Shown here: positions 63,201 to 64,000 of the stretch, piece after piece | Layout of the letters: each line of letters begins with the position of its first letter | Position numbering within the stretch: the first letter of the stretch is position 1 | DNA from: Atherix ibis | Taxonomy: Eukaryota; Arthropoda; Insecta; Diptera; Athericidae | Assembly: GCA_958298945.1 (NCBI GenBank) | Contig: OY282609.1 | Span: 43,042,954-43,106,953, forward strand | Direction: 5' to 3' | Length of the DNA stretch: 64,000 nucleotides | Made by a program: the position numbers and the translations under genes | Notes under the pieces: generated by a model | What the model was told of the DNA's origin: nothing | What the model saw: only the letters and a program-made list of their open reading frames with translations | The model's database searches: none

Positions 63201-64000
63201 TTTAGTGGTATTTATCAAGAGGATTATTCAGTAATATATTTCAAGAGGAATATTCAGTGGTATTTCTAAAGAGATATAATCAGTGGTATTTTTAAGAGTA
63301 ATATTCAGTGGTATTTCTAAAGAGGAATATTCAGTGGTATTTTTCAAGAGGAATATTCAGTGGTATTTTTCAAGAGGAATATTCAGTGATATTTTTCAAG
63401 AGGAATATTTAATGGTATTTTTCAAGAGGAATGTTCAGTTGTGTTTTTCAAGAGCAATATTCAGTGGTATTTTTCAAGAGGAATATTCAGTTGGGTTTTT
63501 CAAGATCATTATTCAGTGGTATTTTTCAAGAGGAATCTTGAGAGGTATTATTCAAGAAGAATAATCAGAGGTATTTTTCAATAGCAATATTCCGTGGTAT
63601 TTTTCAGGAGGAATATTCAGCGGTATTTTTCAAGAGGAATATTCAATAGTATTTTTAAAGAGGAATATTTTGTGGTATTTTTCAAGACGAATATTCAGTG
63701 GAATTTTTCAAGAGGAATATTCGGTGGTATTTTTCAAGAAGAATATTCAGTGGTATTTTTCAAGAGGAATATTCGGTGGTATTCTTCAAGAGGAAAATTC
63801 AGTGGTATTTTTAAAGAGGAATATTTTGTGGTATTTTTCAAGAGAACTATTCAGTGGTATTTTTAAGAGAAATATTCCATATTATTTTTCAAGAGATATA
63901 TTCAGTGGTATTTTTCAAGAGGAATATTCAGTGGTATTTTTGAAGAGGAATATTTTGTGGTATTTTTCAAGACGAATATTCAGTGGTATTTTTCAAGAGG
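63201..64000 (+). repeat. Return of block F-type satellite, cut by window end
   Basis: 63283-63564 closely matches 54407-54688 at an offset of 8,876 bp. It carries GTTGTGTTTTTCAAGAGCAA and TCTTGAGAGGTATTATTC, and is followed by the AATATTTTGTGG and GAGAACTATTCAG monomers as at 52.9-53.3 kb. Block G is therefore flanked on both sides by F-type sequence. The array continues past the window end. Confidence 0.83.

Larger units (their letters stand above)
1..64000 (+). repeat. 26-bp AT-rich tandem satellite array, whole window
   Basis: The window is filled by head-to-tail copies of a 26-bp monomer whose consensus halves are TTCAGTGGTATTT and TTCAAGAGGAATA. It has 10 T, 8 A, 6 G and 2 C, so the plus strand is G-rich over C throughout. 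About 2,460 monomers fit. Common variants are CAGTGG to CAATGG, TAGTGG, CAGTTG, CAGTGA, CAGTAG or CAGCGG; AGAGGAATA to AGACGAATA, AGATGAATA, AGAAGAATA or AGAGGATTA; and TTCAAG to TTAAAG, TTTAAG or TCCAAG. Each consensus monomer holds the 8-bp palindrome GAATATTC, and so an AATATT hexamer. No unique sequence longer than a few tens of bases interrupts the array, and both window ends lie inside it, so its true length is unknown. Organised arrays of this kind are typical of eukaryotic heterochromatin; the monomer family itself is not one I recognise. Confidence 0.98.

Noticed and set aside
1..64000. All other open plus-frame stretches of 60-230 codons as genes
   Set aside because: They overlap each other in different frames with the same cyclic peptide, mostly begin at GTG rather than ATG, and end wherever a monomer variant happens to create a stop. 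None shows a recognisable domain, signal peptide or intron.
1..64000. CRISPR array
   Set aside because: The repeat length of 26 bp could suggest one, but there are no spacers: monomers are directly contiguous, and no cas-like gene is present.
1..64000. Genes on the minus strand
   Set aside because: The reverse complement of the monomer has two TGA triplets per 26 bp, so every minus frame meets a stop at least about twice per 26 codons. No open stretch of useful length exists.
1..64000. CENP-B box or a known centromere satellite motif
   Set aside because: The box needs a TTCG...CGGG-type core. The monomer has almost no CG and no such core. A centromere role cannot be supported or excluded from sequence alone.
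1..64000. Telomeric or simple microsatellite repeat
   Set aside because: The period is clearly 26 bp and no TTAGGG-like or other short telomere repeat is seen. This is a minisatellite-size satellite monomer.
1..64000. A previously undescribed enzyme, defence or biosynthetic system
   Set aside because: No protein-coding or RNA gene could be supported anywhere. The interest of this window lies in the satellite's structure and turnover.

Overview
The whole 64 kb window is one tandem satellite array. I found no gene, RNA gene, transposon or unique-sequence island. The monomer is 26 bp and AT-rich (about 69% A+T). Its consensus can be written as two 13-bp halves, TTCAGTGGTATTT followed by TTCAAGAGGAATA. 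About 2,460 monomers run head to tail in one orientation. The only exceptions are two short, perfect fold-back inversions at 46334-46434 and 53892-53978. A homogeneous array of this length with nested higher-order repeats points to heterochromatin of a eukaryotic chromosome (pericentromeric, subtelomeric or an interstitial block). I do not recognise the monomer and cannot name the organism.

Because 26 is not a multiple of 3 and the consensus has no stop codon in any plus-strand phase, all three plus frames read the same 26-residue cyclic peptide (VVFFKRNIQWYF... to ...SGIFQEEYS). This gives hundreds of overlapping open stretches, the longest being 346 codons at 40944-41984. The minus strand carries two TGA triplets per monomer and stays closed. 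I treat the open stretches as arithmetic by-products, not genes.

The array is a mosaic of local families, each with its own higher-order period. Block A (1-10083) has a 2.6 kb segment repeated 7,209 bp away, a 729-bp unit, and 1,327-, 1,873- and 806-bp duplications. Block B (10084-15757) holds two adjacent, nearly identical 2,651-bp copies. Block C (15758-22388) has repeats 2,183, 2,570 and 2,778 bp apart. Block D (22389-35100) has periods of 1,437, 1,971, 1,192, 2,545 and 650/621 bp, plus poly-T marker monomers. Block E (35101-46333) has a 2.31-2.36 kb unit. Block F (46435-55390) has units of about 2.04 kb, 1,776 bp and 935 bp. Block G (55391-63200) has a 2,442/2,518-bp unit, a 700-bp tandem pair and a 52-bp dimer repeated three times. 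The last 800 bp return to block F type.

Most offsets lie within a few bases of a multiple of 26. That is what in-register unequal exchange or replication slippage produces, with small indels carried along as markers. Boundaries are by-eye alignments and good to roughly one monomer, except where exact positions are stated for the fold-backs.
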